DNA of 64,000 bases from Anaerolineae bacterium (GTDB lineage Bacteria > Chloroflexota > Anaerolineae > 4572-78 > J111): contig JAJVIM010000008.1 in assembly GCA_022071955.1 (NCBI GenBank), forward strand, positions 1-64,000, given 5' to 3'. The translations under genes were made by a program, and so were the position numbers. Of the stretch, positions 8,427 through 17,262 are shown piece after piece; positions within the stretch are counted from its first letter, which is position 1, and the number at the start of each line of letters is the position of its first letter. The notes beneath the pieces were generated by a model, which was not told where the DNA came from, did no database searches, and worked only from the letters and a program-made list of their open reading frames with translations.

Positions 8427-10805
8427 CTAGTTGACCGCCAGTTTGATCACCGTCACGCCGTCGCCGCCCTCGCCTTCCTGGCCGGGCCGGTACGAACTGA
8501 CCATCGGGTGGCGGCGCAGTTCATCGCGCACCACCTGCCGCAGCACGCCGCTGCCCCGGCCGTGGATCACACGCACCCACGGCAACCGGGCCATAAAGGC
8601 GCGGTCCAAATACTGGTCCAGATTGAGCATGGCCTCTTCGGCCACCTGCCCGCGCAGGTCAAGCTCCATGCCCGGTGAGTCCGCCGCGCCGGGGGTGGTA
8701 ACGGTGCGCACCGCCGGTTCCGGTTGGGGCGCGGCCTGGCGCAATTCCAGTTCGGCCAGCGGCACCGTGGCCCGGAAGCGGCCCAACTGGACATCGGCCT
8801 GGCCGTTTTGCACCTCGATGACTTCAGCGGTGGTGGCAAATTGCGGCACGTAAACCAGCGCGCCGGGCCGGATGGGGCCGCGCGGCGCGGGTAACGGCTC
8901 GGCGGCGGGCGCGGGTTCGGGCGGCAGCGTTTCTTCGGCCAGTTCGGCTTCAATGTCCTCAAATTGACTGTCGATGCTGGCCGGCGGCTCGGTTAGTTGG
9001 GCCAGCCGGGCCTGCAACTCGGCCTCTAATTCCTTAAGGCGTTCGCGGGCCAGTTTGACCTCGCGGCGGGCGTCGGCCCGGGCCGAATTGAGAATATCGC
9101 GCCGTTCCGTGTCGATGTCGGCCAGCCGCTGCTCAATTTGACCGGTGACGTCCGCCTGTTTTTCGCGCTCGGCGTCGGCCTGCCGCCGAAGCTGGCGGGC
9201 CTGTTCGGTTTGGGCTTTGATTTCGGCCAGCATGGCTTCCACCTGCCGCTCGTTTTCACCGACTAACCCCTGCGCCGCTTCGATGAGCTGGCCGGGCAGC
9301 CCCAGCCGTCCGGCAATGGTGAAGGCGTTGGACGCGCCCGGCAGGCCAATCCGCAGGCGATAGGTGGGCGTCAGCGTTTCAACATCAAATTCCATACTGG
9401 CGTTGGCCACGCCGGCGGTAGTGTGGGCAAAGGCTTTCAGCTCGGAGTAGTGGGTGGCCACAAAGGTGGTTACTTTGCGGCTCAGCAGGTTGGTGAGAAT
9501 AGCCCGCGCCAGCGCCGAACCTTCAATCGGGTCGGTGCCCGCGCCCAGCTCGTCAAAAATAACCAGCGAGGCGGCGTCGCAGCCGGCCAAAATGTGAACA
9601 ATGTTGGTCATGTGGCCGGAAAAGGTAGACAGGCTCTGCTCGATGGATTGCTCGTCGCCGATGTCGGCAAAAACCTGGCGGAACAGCCGCAGTGTTGAGC
9701 CTTCGGCGGCAGGGATGCGCAGGCCGGCCTGGGCCATCGCCGTGAGTAGCCCCACCGTTTTGAGCGACACAGTTTTGCCGCCGGTGTTGGGGCCGGTAAT
9801 GACCAGCATGCGGGTGTCGGCGTCCAGCACCACGTCGATGGGTACCACGGTTTTGGGGTTGAGCAGCGGGTGACGGGCGGCCATCAATTTGATAAAATCA
9901 CCGCGGCGGGTGTCGGTCGCGTCGATTAATGCCGGTTCGATGGCATCGATGGCGTGGGCAAATTTGGCTTTGGCAAAGGCCAGGTCAAGCTCGGCCAGCG
10001 CCTCAACAGTGTGGCTGATAAAGCCGGCCTGGTCGGCGACAAGCTGGCACAGTTCGGCCAGAATTTTGCGGATTTCGTTTTCTTCGTCAAGTTGAAGTTG
10101 CCGCCACTTGTTGTTCAGCTCAACCACGGCCAGCGGTTCCACAAACACCGTCGCGCCGCTGGCGCTTTGGTCGTGAACAATACCTTTGATGCGGCCTTTG
10201 AAATCGGCCTTAACCGGCACCACGTAGCGTCCGCCGCGCTGGGTAATGAGCGCTTCCTGCAAGTACTGGTTGGTGCTGGTTGAACCGATGATCCGGTTGA
10301 GCTTTTCCATCAGCCGGTCGTGGGCAATGTCCATTTCGCGCCGGATGCGGGCCAGAGTGGGGCTGGCGCTGTTTTTGATTTCGCCGTTGTCTTCGATGGC
10401 CTGGGTGATGCCGTTGACCACGCCGGGGCAGGCTTCGATGCGCTGAGCGATGTCGGCCAGGCGCGGGTAGGATTCGGCCAGGCGGGTGATGGTGCGGGCC
10501 AGGTCGCGGGCCGCGGTGAGCGTTTGCCGGATTTCCAGCAGCTCCAGCGCTGTCAGCACAAAACCGCGCTGGCAGCGGGCCACGTTGGGCCGCACATCGC
10601 GTGCGCCGCCCACAGTCACATCCACTTTAACCGACAGCAGGTGATCGGCTTCGGTGGTTTCGGCCTGCCAGGCGCGGGCCTGGTTGAGGTACGGGGTGGG
10701 GCGCAGGGCCAGCGCCAGCTCTTTGCTGGCGGAAAAGGCGGCGTATTTGGCCAGCTTTTCCAGTATTACAGGAAATTCAAGAGTTTTAAGATGTTTTTCG
10801 TCCAC
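8427..10805 (-). CDS. mutS2: MutS2 family ATPase/endonuclease
   Basis: The 792-aa length fits MutS2. It lacks the MutS mismatch-recognition domain, has the MutS core and ATPase with Walker A ITGPNTGGKT at about 334-343 and Walker B VIFDELGAGTDPIEG, then a charged coiled coil (about 520-630). It ends in an Smr nuclease domain (about 710-792: ELDLRGQVAEEAM and VIHGRGSGVLR). Members suppress homologous recombination by cutting branched DNA, and in some bacteria split collided ribosomes. cvpA lies directly upstream with a 6-base gap, a widespread arrangement. Confidence 0.95.
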   Translation of the reverse strand: MDEKHLKTLEFPVILEKLAKYAAFSASKELALALRPTPYLNQARAWQAETTEADHLLSVKVDVTVGGARDVRPNVARCQRGFVLTALELLEIRQTLTAARDLARTITRLAESYPRLADIAQRIEACPGVVNGITQAIEDNGEIKNSASPTLARIRREMDIAHDRLMEKLNRIIGSTSTNQYLQEALITQRGGRYVVPVKADFKGRIKGIVHDQSASGATVFVEPLAVVELNNKWRQLQLDEENEIRKILAELCQLVADQAGFISHTVEALAELDLAFAKAKFAHAIDAIEPALIDATDTRRGDFIKLMAARHPLLNPKTVVPIDVVLDADTRMLVITGPNTGGKTVSLKTVGLLTAMAQAGLRIPAAEGSTLRLFRQVFADIGDEQSIEQSLSTFSGHMTNIVHILAGCDAASLVIFDELGAGTDPIEGSALARAILTNLLSRKVTTFVATHYSELKAFAHTTAGVANASMEFDVETLTPTYRLRIGLPGASNAFTIAGRLGLPGQLIEAAQGLVGENERQVEAMLAEIKAQTEQARQLRRQADAEREKQADVTGQIEQRLADIDTERRDILNSARADARREVKLARERLKELEAELQARLAQLTEPPASIDSQFEDIEAELAEETLPPEPAPAAEPLPAPRGPIRPGALVYVPQFATTAEVIEVQNGQADVQLGRFRATVPLAELELRQAAPQPEPAVRTVTTPGAADSPGMELDLRGQVAEEAMLNLDQYLDRAFMARLPWVRVIHGRGSGVLRQVVRDELRRHPMVSSYRPGQEGEGGDGVTVIKLAVN

Positions 10806-10811
10806 CGGATT

Positions 10812-11468
10812 TTAAACGCAACTATCAGGGAATACGGTGCAAACCACCTTTTTGAGAATGTTGACTTCGTCGCCAAACACAAACAAATCCAGCGATTTGA
10901 CCAGGTACAGTAAAATTTGGTTAAATTGCGGCACCAGCGTTGAGCTGTTCATCTGGTTGACCAGACCCTGGCCTGCGCCAGCCTGCGAGATATCGACCTG
11001 AAAGAAAAACTGGAGCACACCCAAAATAATGGCCGTCCACAGGGCTGTAAGCACAACGCCTAAAATCGCGCCGCCCAGCGTCATAATCGGCCCAATGATA
11101 AAGCGCTGCACCAGCGACGGCGGCGCTTCTTCAACCGGGCCAACGCGGCCTTTGCGCTGCGGTTTCTTTTTCCTTTCCTCGGGGGGCTTGGTCAGATAAC
11201 GGATAACCAGCCGGATGGCATGGAAAAAGAACAGAAACATCACCACAAAGGCCAGCGAGTCGGCGCTGACTTTGTTGAAATAACCGGACTCGATGAAAAT
11301 GTTGACGCTGAGCAGCCGGTACGTCCACAGCGCCGCCAGCAGCGCCAGCCAAATACTGGCCACCGAAGTAAGCTGCGGGCCAATACCGCGCAGCATCCCT
11401 ACCAACCCACCAATAAATAAAATAAAAATCAACAGCAGGTCAAGGGTGTTTAAACCTAAAATGCTCAT
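10812..11468 (-). CDS. cvpA: CvpA family membrane protein
   Basis: The 218-aa protein has four predicted membrane segments starting from NTLDLLLIFILFIGGLVGML, the CvpA/colicin V production protein layout. The charged loop KPPEERKKKPQRKGR lies on the cytoplasmic side after the third segment. Its role is poorly known; in other bacteria it affects colicin V secretion and envelope stress tolerance. GAGG about 9 bases upstream supports the ATG at 11468. It is first in the cvpA-mutS2-glycosyltransferase unit. Confidence 0.85.
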   Translation of the reverse strand: MSILGLNTLDLLLIFILFIGGLVGMLRGIGPQLTSVASIWLALLAALWTYRLLSVNIFIESGYFNKVSADSLAFVVMFLFFFHAIRLVIRYLTKPPEERKKKPQRKGRVGPVEEAPPSLVQRFIIGPIMTLGGAILGVVLTALWTAIILGVLQFFFQVDISQAGAGQGLVNQMNSSTLVPQFNQILLYLVKSLDLFVFGDEVNILKKVVCTVFPDSCV

Positions 11469-11570
11469 CTCGATAACCCTCCTGGTGATAGCAGGCTCTG
11501 CTGGCAGTTAGGCCAACGCCAACCCGGAGACATGATAACATTATTTTTGTAAAATGGCACATCGATTTGC

Positions 11571-11608
11571 AACAAACAAAAAAGGCTCACCGCTGCGGGA
11601 TGAGCCTT
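11571..11608 (-). terminator. Intrinsic terminator after the bactofilin gene
   Basis: On the minus strand AAGGCTCA pairs with TGAGCCTT (11582-11608) and is followed by TTTTTTGTTTGTT. It separates the bactofilin gene from the cvpA unit. Confidence 0.85.
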
Positions 11609-11642
11609 GCCCGGGGTAACCCGGGAAAATTGGCGCGAGCCA

Positions 11643-12077
11643 TCAGGCGGCGTTGTCCTCGGGCGCGGCGCTGGCTGGTTCGGCGGTGGGCTGGTTCGGC
11701 GGCGAGTCAAACGCGGGCGGTGCGGGTTCGGCCTGCATCGACAGGTTGCCTTTAAAAAAGCCGTCCTCGTCCAGCAGAAAGCTGCCTACCTCAACATCGC
11801 CCCAGACTTTGCCGGTGCTCAAAATTTCAAGCCGGCCCGCGGCTATAATTTTGCCGGTAACCGCGCCGCTCACCGATACATTTTCGGCTTCCAGGTTGGC
11901 GGCGACTCTGGCTTCCGGGCCAATGACAATATTGCCCACTGTTTTGATCAACCCTTCTTCGCATACGCCATCAATCCGCACGCTGCCATCACAAATGAGC
12001 GTTCCCTTGAAGCTGGTATTGGGGCCAATCACCGTTTCTATTTTGTCGATGGGCACTCGTTTGCCAATGCCTAACAC
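11643..12077 (-). CDS. Bactofilin (polymer-forming cytoskeletal protein)
   Basis: This 144-aa protein has the bactofilin beta-helix signature: TVIGPNTSFKGTLICDGSVR at about 16-35 and regular six-residue hydrophobic spacing through VSGAVTGKIIAAGRLEIL and VWGDVEVGSFLL. A disordered Pro/Ala tail of about 30 residues follows. Bactofilins self-assemble into nucleotide-free filaments at the inner membrane that position cell-wall or division machinery. It is a single-gene unit with its own terminator. Confidence 0.9.
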   Translation of the reverse strand: MLGIGKRVPIDKIETVIGPNTSFKGTLICDGSVRIDGVCEEGLIKTVGNIVIGPEARVAANLEAENVSVSGAVTGKIIAAGRLEILSTGKVWGDVEVGSFLLDEDGFFKGNLSMQAEPAPPAFDSPPNQPTAEPASAAPEDNAA

Positions 12078-12169
12078 ACTTGCCTCCTGCTTTCAATTTA
12101 GCCCCGCCACTATACTCTAACTGGGGGTAAATGTCAACGCGGCGACAAACGGCACAGCTATTCTCGGTT

Positions 12170-12375
12170 TACCCCCACCCCCTGCCCCCTCCCCCAATTT
12201 GAGGGAGGGGAAAATATTACGGGGTCAGTTTGGGCGGCTTCGCCGCCCAAACTGACCCCAAAAAACAAATCCCCTTCTCCCCGCCGGGGAGAAGGGGGTA
12301 GGGGGATGAGGGGCGAAAAAGAGTTGACAGACTTATGGGTAAAGATAATCCCCTCTCTCCCACCGGGAGAGGGGG
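12170..12375. repeat. Compound GC-rich repeat block in the 12.1-12.5 kb spacer
   Basis: This gene-free stretch contains CCCCCTCCCCC/GAGGGAGGGG pairs, a perfect 18-bp inverted repeat at 12221-12238 and 12242-12259 with loop TTC, CCTTCTCCCC-GCC-GGGGAGAAGG at about 12274-12296 and a further CCCTCTCCC/GGGAGAGGG hairpin near 12352-12372. The palindrome core TTGGGCGGC-N3-GCCGCCCAA matches the repeat at 510-552. No ORF or RNA gene is apparent. Confidence 0.7.
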
Positions 12376-12473
12376 CGGGGCAAAATATTGAAAACCGGGC
12401 GTAAATTAGCCCTCAGAATGGCACAATTTTGGCAAACTGAGAATTACTGCAAACAGTAAAAATCGCTATTAAA

Positions 12474-12502
12474 TTGGCAGTAGGGCTGATGTTGGTTATA
12501 CT
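12474..12502 (+). promoter_or_regulatory. Promoter of the UPF0173 gene
   Basis: TTGGCA at 12474-12479 and TATACT at 12497-12502 have a 17-bp spacer, 42 bases before the ATG at 12544. Confidence 0.65.
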
Positions 12503-12543
12503 TTCAGCATAGTTAAAATTTCATTCAAAGAGGAGCGAAAAAA

Positions 12544-13230
12544 ATGGCTATTAAATATACCTTTATGGGACACGCCACCCACCTGCTGGACATCGACGGC
12601 ACAAAAATCGTTATCGACCCGTTTTTTACCAGCAACCCCCTGACCAACGTGGCCGCCGATTCGGTGGAAGCCGATTTTATTCTGGTGTCGCACGGCCACT
12701 TTGACCACGTTGAAGATGTGGTGGCCATTGCCAAACGGACCGGGGCCAAAGTCATCAGTAATCTGGAAATTACCAATTGGCTGCAAAAACAGGGCGTGAA
12801 AAACGTGCATGGCCAGCAGCACGGCGGCGGCTTTCAGCACGAGTTTGGCTACCTGAAGCTGACCATTGCCCACCACGGCTCCGGCCTGCCCGATGGCAGT
12901 TACGGCGGCAACCCGGCCGGCCTGCTCATTACCACCGCGGGCAAAAAGCTCTATTTTGCCTGCGATACCGCTCTCTTTCTGGAAATGCAGCTCTACGGTG
13001 AAGAAGGCATCGACCTGTTTGTGGTGCCAATTGGCGACAATTTTACAATGGGGCCGGATGACGCGCTCAAGGCGGTGCGGTTGGTTAACCCCAAACTGGT
13101 GGTGCCCTGCCACTACAACACCTGGCCGCCTATTGCCCAGGATGGCGATGCCTTTGCCGCCCGCGTTAACGAAGACGATACCGAAGCCTGGTGCCAGGCG
13201 CTGAAACCGGGCGAGTCGCTGGAGCTGTAA
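12544..13230 (+). CDS. UPF0173 family metal-dependent hydrolase
   Basis: A 228-aa metallo-beta-lactamase-fold protein of the UPF0173 family. The zinc-binding motif H50-x-H52-x-D54-H55 (VSHGHFDHVED) is intact, with later ligands in IAHHGSG, FACDTALF and VPCHYNTWPP, giving a full dinuclear site. The length is typical. The physiological substrate of this family is unknown. GAGGAG lies about 9 bases before the ATG, a promoter is at 12474-12502 and a terminator follows, so it is monocistronic. A long ORF on the opposite strand (12496-13260) is a shadow. Confidence 0.9.
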   Translation: MAIKYTFMGHATHLLDIDGTKIVIDPFFTSNPLTNVAADSVEADFILVSHGHFDHVEDVVAIAKRTGAKVISNLEITNWLQKQGVKNVHGQQHGGGFQHEFGYLKLTIAHHGSGLPDGSYGGNPAGLLITTAGKKLYFACDTALFLEMQLYGEEGIDLFVVPIGDNFTMGPDDALKAVRLVNPKLVVPCHYNTWPPIAQDGDAFAARVNEDDTEAWCQALKPGESLEL

Positions 13231-13247
13231 GCCCAACCCGCCACACC

Positions 13248-13277
13248 AAAAGGGGCGCACCTCGCGCCCCTTTTTTG
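13248..13277 (+). terminator. Intrinsic terminator after the UPF0173 gene
   Basis: AAAAGGGGCGC and GCGCCCCTTTTTT form a GC-rich stem with a short loop, with TTTTTTGG at the end, 18 bases after the stop codon. Confidence 0.88.
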
Positions 13278-13332
13278 GTCTATTGACTCGCTTCCCCCCC
13301 TGCGCTAGAATCTCCGGTAAAGGGGTTTTTTC

Positions 13333-14481
13333 ATGAGTATTTTATCCGGCCAACGGATAACGCTGCAAGAGGCGCTCGATGCGGCCACGGTAGAGGGCAG
13401 CCCGCAGCTTTATCAAAAACTGGCCAACAACAAAATTCGCTGCCTGGCTTGCGGCCATCGCTGCGTTATTTTTCCGGGCAAGCGCGGCATTTGCCAGGTT
13501 CGCTTTAATGCCGATGGCCTATTGCGCGTGCCGTTTGGCTACGCCGCCGGCGTGCAGAGCGACCCGGTGGAAAAGAAGCCGTTTTTCCACGCCATGCCCG
13601 GCAGCAATGCGCTCACCTTTGGCATGCTCGGCTGCGATTTCCACTGCGGCTACTGCCAAAACTGGGTCACCAGCCAGGCCCTGCGCGATGACGCCGCCGG
13701 GGTGATGCCCAGCTACTTTAGCCCCCAGGCGTTGGTTGAGGCCGCCCAACGCACCCATGCCCGGCTGGTCGTGAGCAGTTACAACGAGCCGCTGATTACC
13801 TCGGAGTGGTCAACGGCCATTTTCCGGCAGGCCAAAGCCGCCGGATTGGTCACCGGTTTTGTTTCCAACGGCAACGCCACGCCAGAGGCGCTGGACTTTA
13901 TCAAACCCCACACCGATTGCTACAAAGTCGATCTGAAAACGTTTCAGCAGAAAAACTACCGCGAACTGGGCGGCCAGCTCAAACACGTGCTGTGGACCAT
14001 TGAAGCGCTGCACGCCCGCGGCTTTTGGCTGGAAGTGCTGACACTGGTTATCCCCGGGTTTAACGACTCCAACGACGAGTTGTGGGATATCGCCCGTTTT
14101 TTGGTTGGTCTTTCACCAGACATCCCCTGGCATGTGACAGCTTTTCACAAAGACTATAAAATGACGGAACCCGACAACACTACCGCCCGCACGCTCATCC
14201 GCGCCGCAGAAATCGGCCTGGAAGCAGGGCTGCATTACGTGTATGCCGGCAATCGGCCCGGCGAGGTTGGCCCATATGAAAACACCGTTTGCCCCGGTTG
14301 CGGCAAACTACTTATTGAACGCTATGGATATGTGGTTTTGAGTTACCAGCTCACCGACGCCGGGACATGCCCCGCCTGCCACCTGCGCATTCCCGGCCTT
14401 TGGCCCAACCCGGCCCAATCGGTGCCAACCGGCACCCGCGCCGATATTTTCCAGCGCCGGCCCATCCGCGTGAGAGTCTAA
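13333..14481 (+). CDS. AmmeMemoRadiSam-system radical SAM enzyme
   Basis: This 382-aa radical SAM protein binds a 4Fe-4S cluster through C101-x3-C105-x2-C108 (GCDFHCGYCQN). The N-terminus carries further cysteines (CLACGHRCVIFPGKRGICQV, C37, C40, C44, C54), and the C-terminus two zinc-ribbon-like pairs (CPGC and CPAC). This layout is that of the radical SAM member of the AMMECR1/MEMO1-associated system, related to pyruvate formate-lyase activases. Its substrate is unknown, and no AMMECR1 or MEMO1 homologue lies nearby here. The next gene's start (14511) is 29 bases downstream. Confidence 0.88.
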   Translation: MSILSGQRITLQEALDAATVEGSPQLYQKLANNKIRCLACGHRCVIFPGKRGICQVRFNADGLLRVPFGYAAGVQSDPVEKKPFFHAMPGSNALTFGMLGCDFHCGYCQNWVTSQALRDDAAGVMPSYFSPQALVEAAQRTHARLVVSSYNEPLITSEWSTAIFRQAKAAGLVTGFVSNGNATPEALDFIKPHTDCYKVDLKTFQQKNYRELGGQLKHVLWTIEALHARGFWLEVLTLVIPGFNDSNDELWDIARFLVGLSPDIPWHVTAFHKDYKMTEPDNTTARTLIRAAEIGLEAGLHYVYAGNRPGEVGPYENTVCPGCGKLLIERYGYVVLSYQLTDAGTCPACHLRIPGLWPNPAQSVPTGTRADIFQRRPIRVRV

Positions 14482-14510
14482 ACCCGGCGCACGCTATTCA
14501 GGAGTATCCC

Positions 14511-15866
14511 GTGTTTACCGCCATCGGAATCACACTGACCGTTGCGGTCATGGTGTTTGCCACGGCTTTTTACGTGGCCGCCGAATTTGCCAGCGTCAGC
14601 GCCCGCAAAACGCGTATTATGCAACTGGCACACAACGGCAATTTCACCGCCAAAATCCTGCTGCCCATCATTGATGATAACGTAGCGCTGGACCGGTACG
14701 TGGCCACCAGCCAGGTGGGCATTAGTATTTCGTCGCTGGTTTTGGGCGCGTACGGCCAAAACACGGTCGCTCCGGCGCTGTCGCCGCTGCTGCTGCGGTT
14801 GGGCTTGCCGCAACTCACCCAACCACTGGCGTTGTCTATTTCTGTAACGGGCGTGCTGATTTTTTTGACCGTGCTACAAGTGATTGTGGGCGAACTGCTG
14901 CCCAAATCGCTCACCCTGCAATACCCGGAGCAGGTAGCCCTGGCCACAGCAATGCCGATGACGTGGTCGGCGGCGCTGTTTCGGCCGCTGATCTGGTTTT
15001 TCAACGGCAGCGCCAACCTGTTGATTCATCTGTTTGGCGTGAACCGGGCCACCGAAACCCACGCCCATTCGCCGGAAGAAATTGAGCTGCTGGTCAGCGA
15101 GAGCCACCTGGGCGGCCTGCTGGATGACGACTCGCGGCAAATGCTGCGCAACGCCCTGCGGCTGCGGCAGTTGACCGCCCGGCAGGTGATGGTGCCGCGC
15201 AACCGGGTGGTCGCTGCGCCCATCAGCAGCACAGTGGATGACCTCATTAACCTGGCCTGCGCCGAAGGCTACAGCCGGATTCCGCTGTACCAGGATACCA
15301 TCGACAATATTGTGGCCCACGTTCATCTCAAAGATATGTTTCGCTTGCAGCTCAACGGCCAGCAGGACCCCAAACTGGCCCTGCGCAAAGCCGTGTTTGT
15401 GCCGGAGGGGGCGCACGTAGACACAGTTTGGGCCGATCTCAACCAGAAGCACAAATATATGGCCATTGTGCTGGACGAATATGGCGGCACCGCCGGCCTG
15501 CTGACCATTGAAGACCTGGTTGAAGAAATTGTGGGGGAATTGCTCGATGAATTTGACGACGAGCTGCCGCTGGTTTCTGCCGACAAAAACGGGCGGCTGC
15601 ACCTGCGCGGCGATTTGCTCATTACCGATGTTAACGAATATTTGGGCGTTAATTTTCCCAACCACGATAACGACACGCTCGGTGGGCTGGTGTTTGACGC
15701 CATTGGCCACGCGGCGCGAGTGGGCGACGAAGTGGCCGTCGGCAGCCCGGCCATTCCGGTGCGGGTAGAGGCGATGGACGGCCTGCAAATTCTGGAAATT
15801 TCGCTAAAACTTGGGGCCGGCGGGTTGCCACAGGTGAACGAATGGAAGGTGCCCGGCCGTGACTAA
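14511..15866 (+). CDS. CNNM/CBS-domain membrane protein (HlyC/CorC family), first of three
   Basis: The 451-aa protein has a DUF21 (CNNM) transmembrane domain at about 1-190 (starts FTAIGITLTVAVMVFATAFYV), two CBS domains at about 205-330 and a CorC_HlyC transporter-associated domain to the end. This is the architecture of Mg2+/Co2+ efflux-related proteins. The true start is the GTG at 14511, because AGGAG lies 5-10 bases upstream. The longer in-frame ATG at 14367 would overlap the radical SAM gene by over 100 bases and encodes an unlikely Pro/His-rich leader. Its stop overlaps the next gene by 8 bases. Confidence 0.88.
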   Translation: MFTAIGITLTVAVMVFATAFYVAAEFASVSARKTRIMQLAHNGNFTAKILLPIIDDNVALDRYVATSQVGISISSLVLGAYGQNTVAPALSPLLLRLGLPQLTQPLALSISVTGVLIFLTVLQVIVGELLPKSLTLQYPEQVALATAMPMTWSAALFRPLIWFFNGSANLLIHLFGVNRATETHAHSPEEIELLVSESHLGGLLDDDSRQMLRNALRLRQLTARQVMVPRNRVVAAPISSTVDDLINLACAEGYSRIPLYQDTIDNIVAHVHLKDMFRLQLNGQQDPKLALRKAVFVPEGAHVDTVWADLNQKHKYMAIVLDEYGGTAGLLTIEDLVEEIVGELLDEFDDELPLVSADKNGRLHLRGDLLITDVNEYLGVNFPNHDNDTLGGLVFDAIGHAARVGDEVAVGSPAIPVRVEAMDGLQILEISLKLGAGGLPQVNEWKVPGRD

Positions 15867-17259
15867 AAAATTGTTGCTGGCGCTGCCCATCCCCGTGCTG
15901 GTTTGGGCCGCTGTTTCAACCCCGGCCGGGCTGCCCGCTCCGGGGAGTATCATTGCACCGCTGCTGGTTGTTTTGCTGCTGGTAGGGGTAAACGGCCTGT
16001 TTGTGGCCGCCGAATTTGCGCTGATCGGCGTGCGCCCCACCCAACTGGAACAACTGGTTAACGGTGGCAACAGCATGGCCCAGTACATGCTCAATGTGTT
16101 GCGCCAGCCGGAGGCCCAAAAACATTATATTGCCACGGCGCAGGTGGGCATTTCGCTGGCGTCGTTGGGGCTGGGCATGTACGGCGAACTGAAACTTTCT
16201 GAGTTTGCGGAGCCGTACCTGGCCCGGCTGCTGGGCGTTGAGGCCCACACTACATTTATTGAATCGATGGGCTACGTCGGCGCGGTGGGGCTGCTCACCT
16301 ATCTGCACATTGTAGTTGGTGAAATGGTGCCAAAAACGGTGGCGCTGTCCGCGCCGGACCGGGCGGCGCTGGCGATTTCGCCGTTTATGCGGCTGATGCA
16401 GACCGTTTTCAATATTCCGGTGCGCCTGCTCAACGGCATCGGCGCAGCCATTTTGTGGCTCATCCGCATCCCGCCCGCCGAGGGCCACGCCCGGCTGCAC
16501 TCGCCGGAGGAGCTGGAGTTGATTGTTTCGGCCAGCGCCGAGGGTGGGCTGCTCAGTGAGGCCGAAGAGGAAACCATCACCAAAATATTTAATTTTGCCG
16601 AGCGGCAGGTGCATCAGGTAATGACGCCGCGCCCCAAAATTGAGGCCATTTCGCACAGCATGCCGCTGCCCAACCTGTTTAAACGGGTCTGCGACAGCCC
16701 GCACAGCCGTTTCCCGGTGTATGAAAACGACATCGATCACATTATTGGCGTGCTGCATTTAAAAGATTTGGTCTGCCGGCGGCACATGAAAAATCTCGAT
16801 ATCCGGCTGCTGCTGCGCCCCGCGCCGGTTGTGCCAGAGCGATACCCGGTGCAACAGTTGCTCACGGCCATGCGCCGGCAGCGGCTGCACATGGCCGTGG
16901 TGCTGGATGAGTACGGCGGCACGGCCGGTTTGGTGACGCTGGAAGACCTGATTGAAGAGGTGGTTGGCGAGGTGCGCGATGAGTTTGACCGGGAGCTTGA
17001 GCCGATTGTCGAGATTGCTCCCGGTGTACTGGAAGTGGCCGGCAACGTGCAAATTGACGATTTGTGGGCCTACCTTGAGTTGGACGCCGACGAGCCGCAC
17101 CGCGATGTGGATACGGTCGGCGGGTTGATGATGGCCCGGCTGGGCCGCCTGCCCTACGTGGGCGATACGGTGACGTGCAGCAACGGAGTGCGGCTCACCG
17201 CACTGGCAATGGATGGCCGGGCGCTGGCCCGCGCCAAAGTGGAGTACCCGACGGATTAA
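15859..17259 (+). CDS. CNNM/CBS-domain membrane protein (HlyC/CorC family), second of three
   Basis: This 466-aa protein starts with GTG (MTKKLLLAL), overlaps the previous gene by 8 bases and has a weak AAGG upstream, so it is probably translationally coupled. It has an N-terminal hydrophobic segment, a CNNM domain with FVAAEFALIGVRPTQLE, a CBS pair (VHQVMTPRPKIEAI, then VVLDEYGGTAGLVTLEDLIE) and a CorC/HlyC C-terminal domain. It is a paralogue of its neighbours, with predicted roles in divalent cation efflux or sensing. Adenine-nucleotide binding by the CBS pair is known for the family, not shown here. Confidence 0.88.
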   Translation: MTKKLLLALPIPVLVWAAVSTPAGLPAPGSIIAPLLVVLLLVGVNGLFVAAEFALIGVRPTQLEQLVNGGNSMAQYMLNVLRQPEAQKHYIATAQVGISLASLGLGMYGELKLSEFAEPYLARLLGVEAHTTFIESMGYVGAVGLLTYLHIVVGEMVPKTVALSAPDRAALAISPFMRLMQTVFNIPVRLLNGIGAAILWLIRIPPAEGHARLHSPEELELIVSASAEGGLLSEAEEETITKIFNFAERQVHQVMTPRPKIEAISHSMPLPNLFKRVCDSPHSRFPVYENDIDHIIGVLHLKDLVCRRHMKNLDIRLLLRPAPVVPERYPVQQLLTAMRRQRLHMAVVLDEYGGTAGLVTLEDLIEEVVGEVRDEFDRELEPIVEIAPGVLEVAGNVQIDDLWAYLELDADEPHRDVDTVGGLMMARLGRLPYVGDTVTCSNGVRLTALAMDGRALARAKVEYPTD

Positions 17260-17262
17260 TCA

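Noticed and set aside
12496-13260. 254-codon ORF on the minus strand
   Set aside because: It is antisense to the well-conserved UPF0173 hydrolase and matches no known protein pattern.
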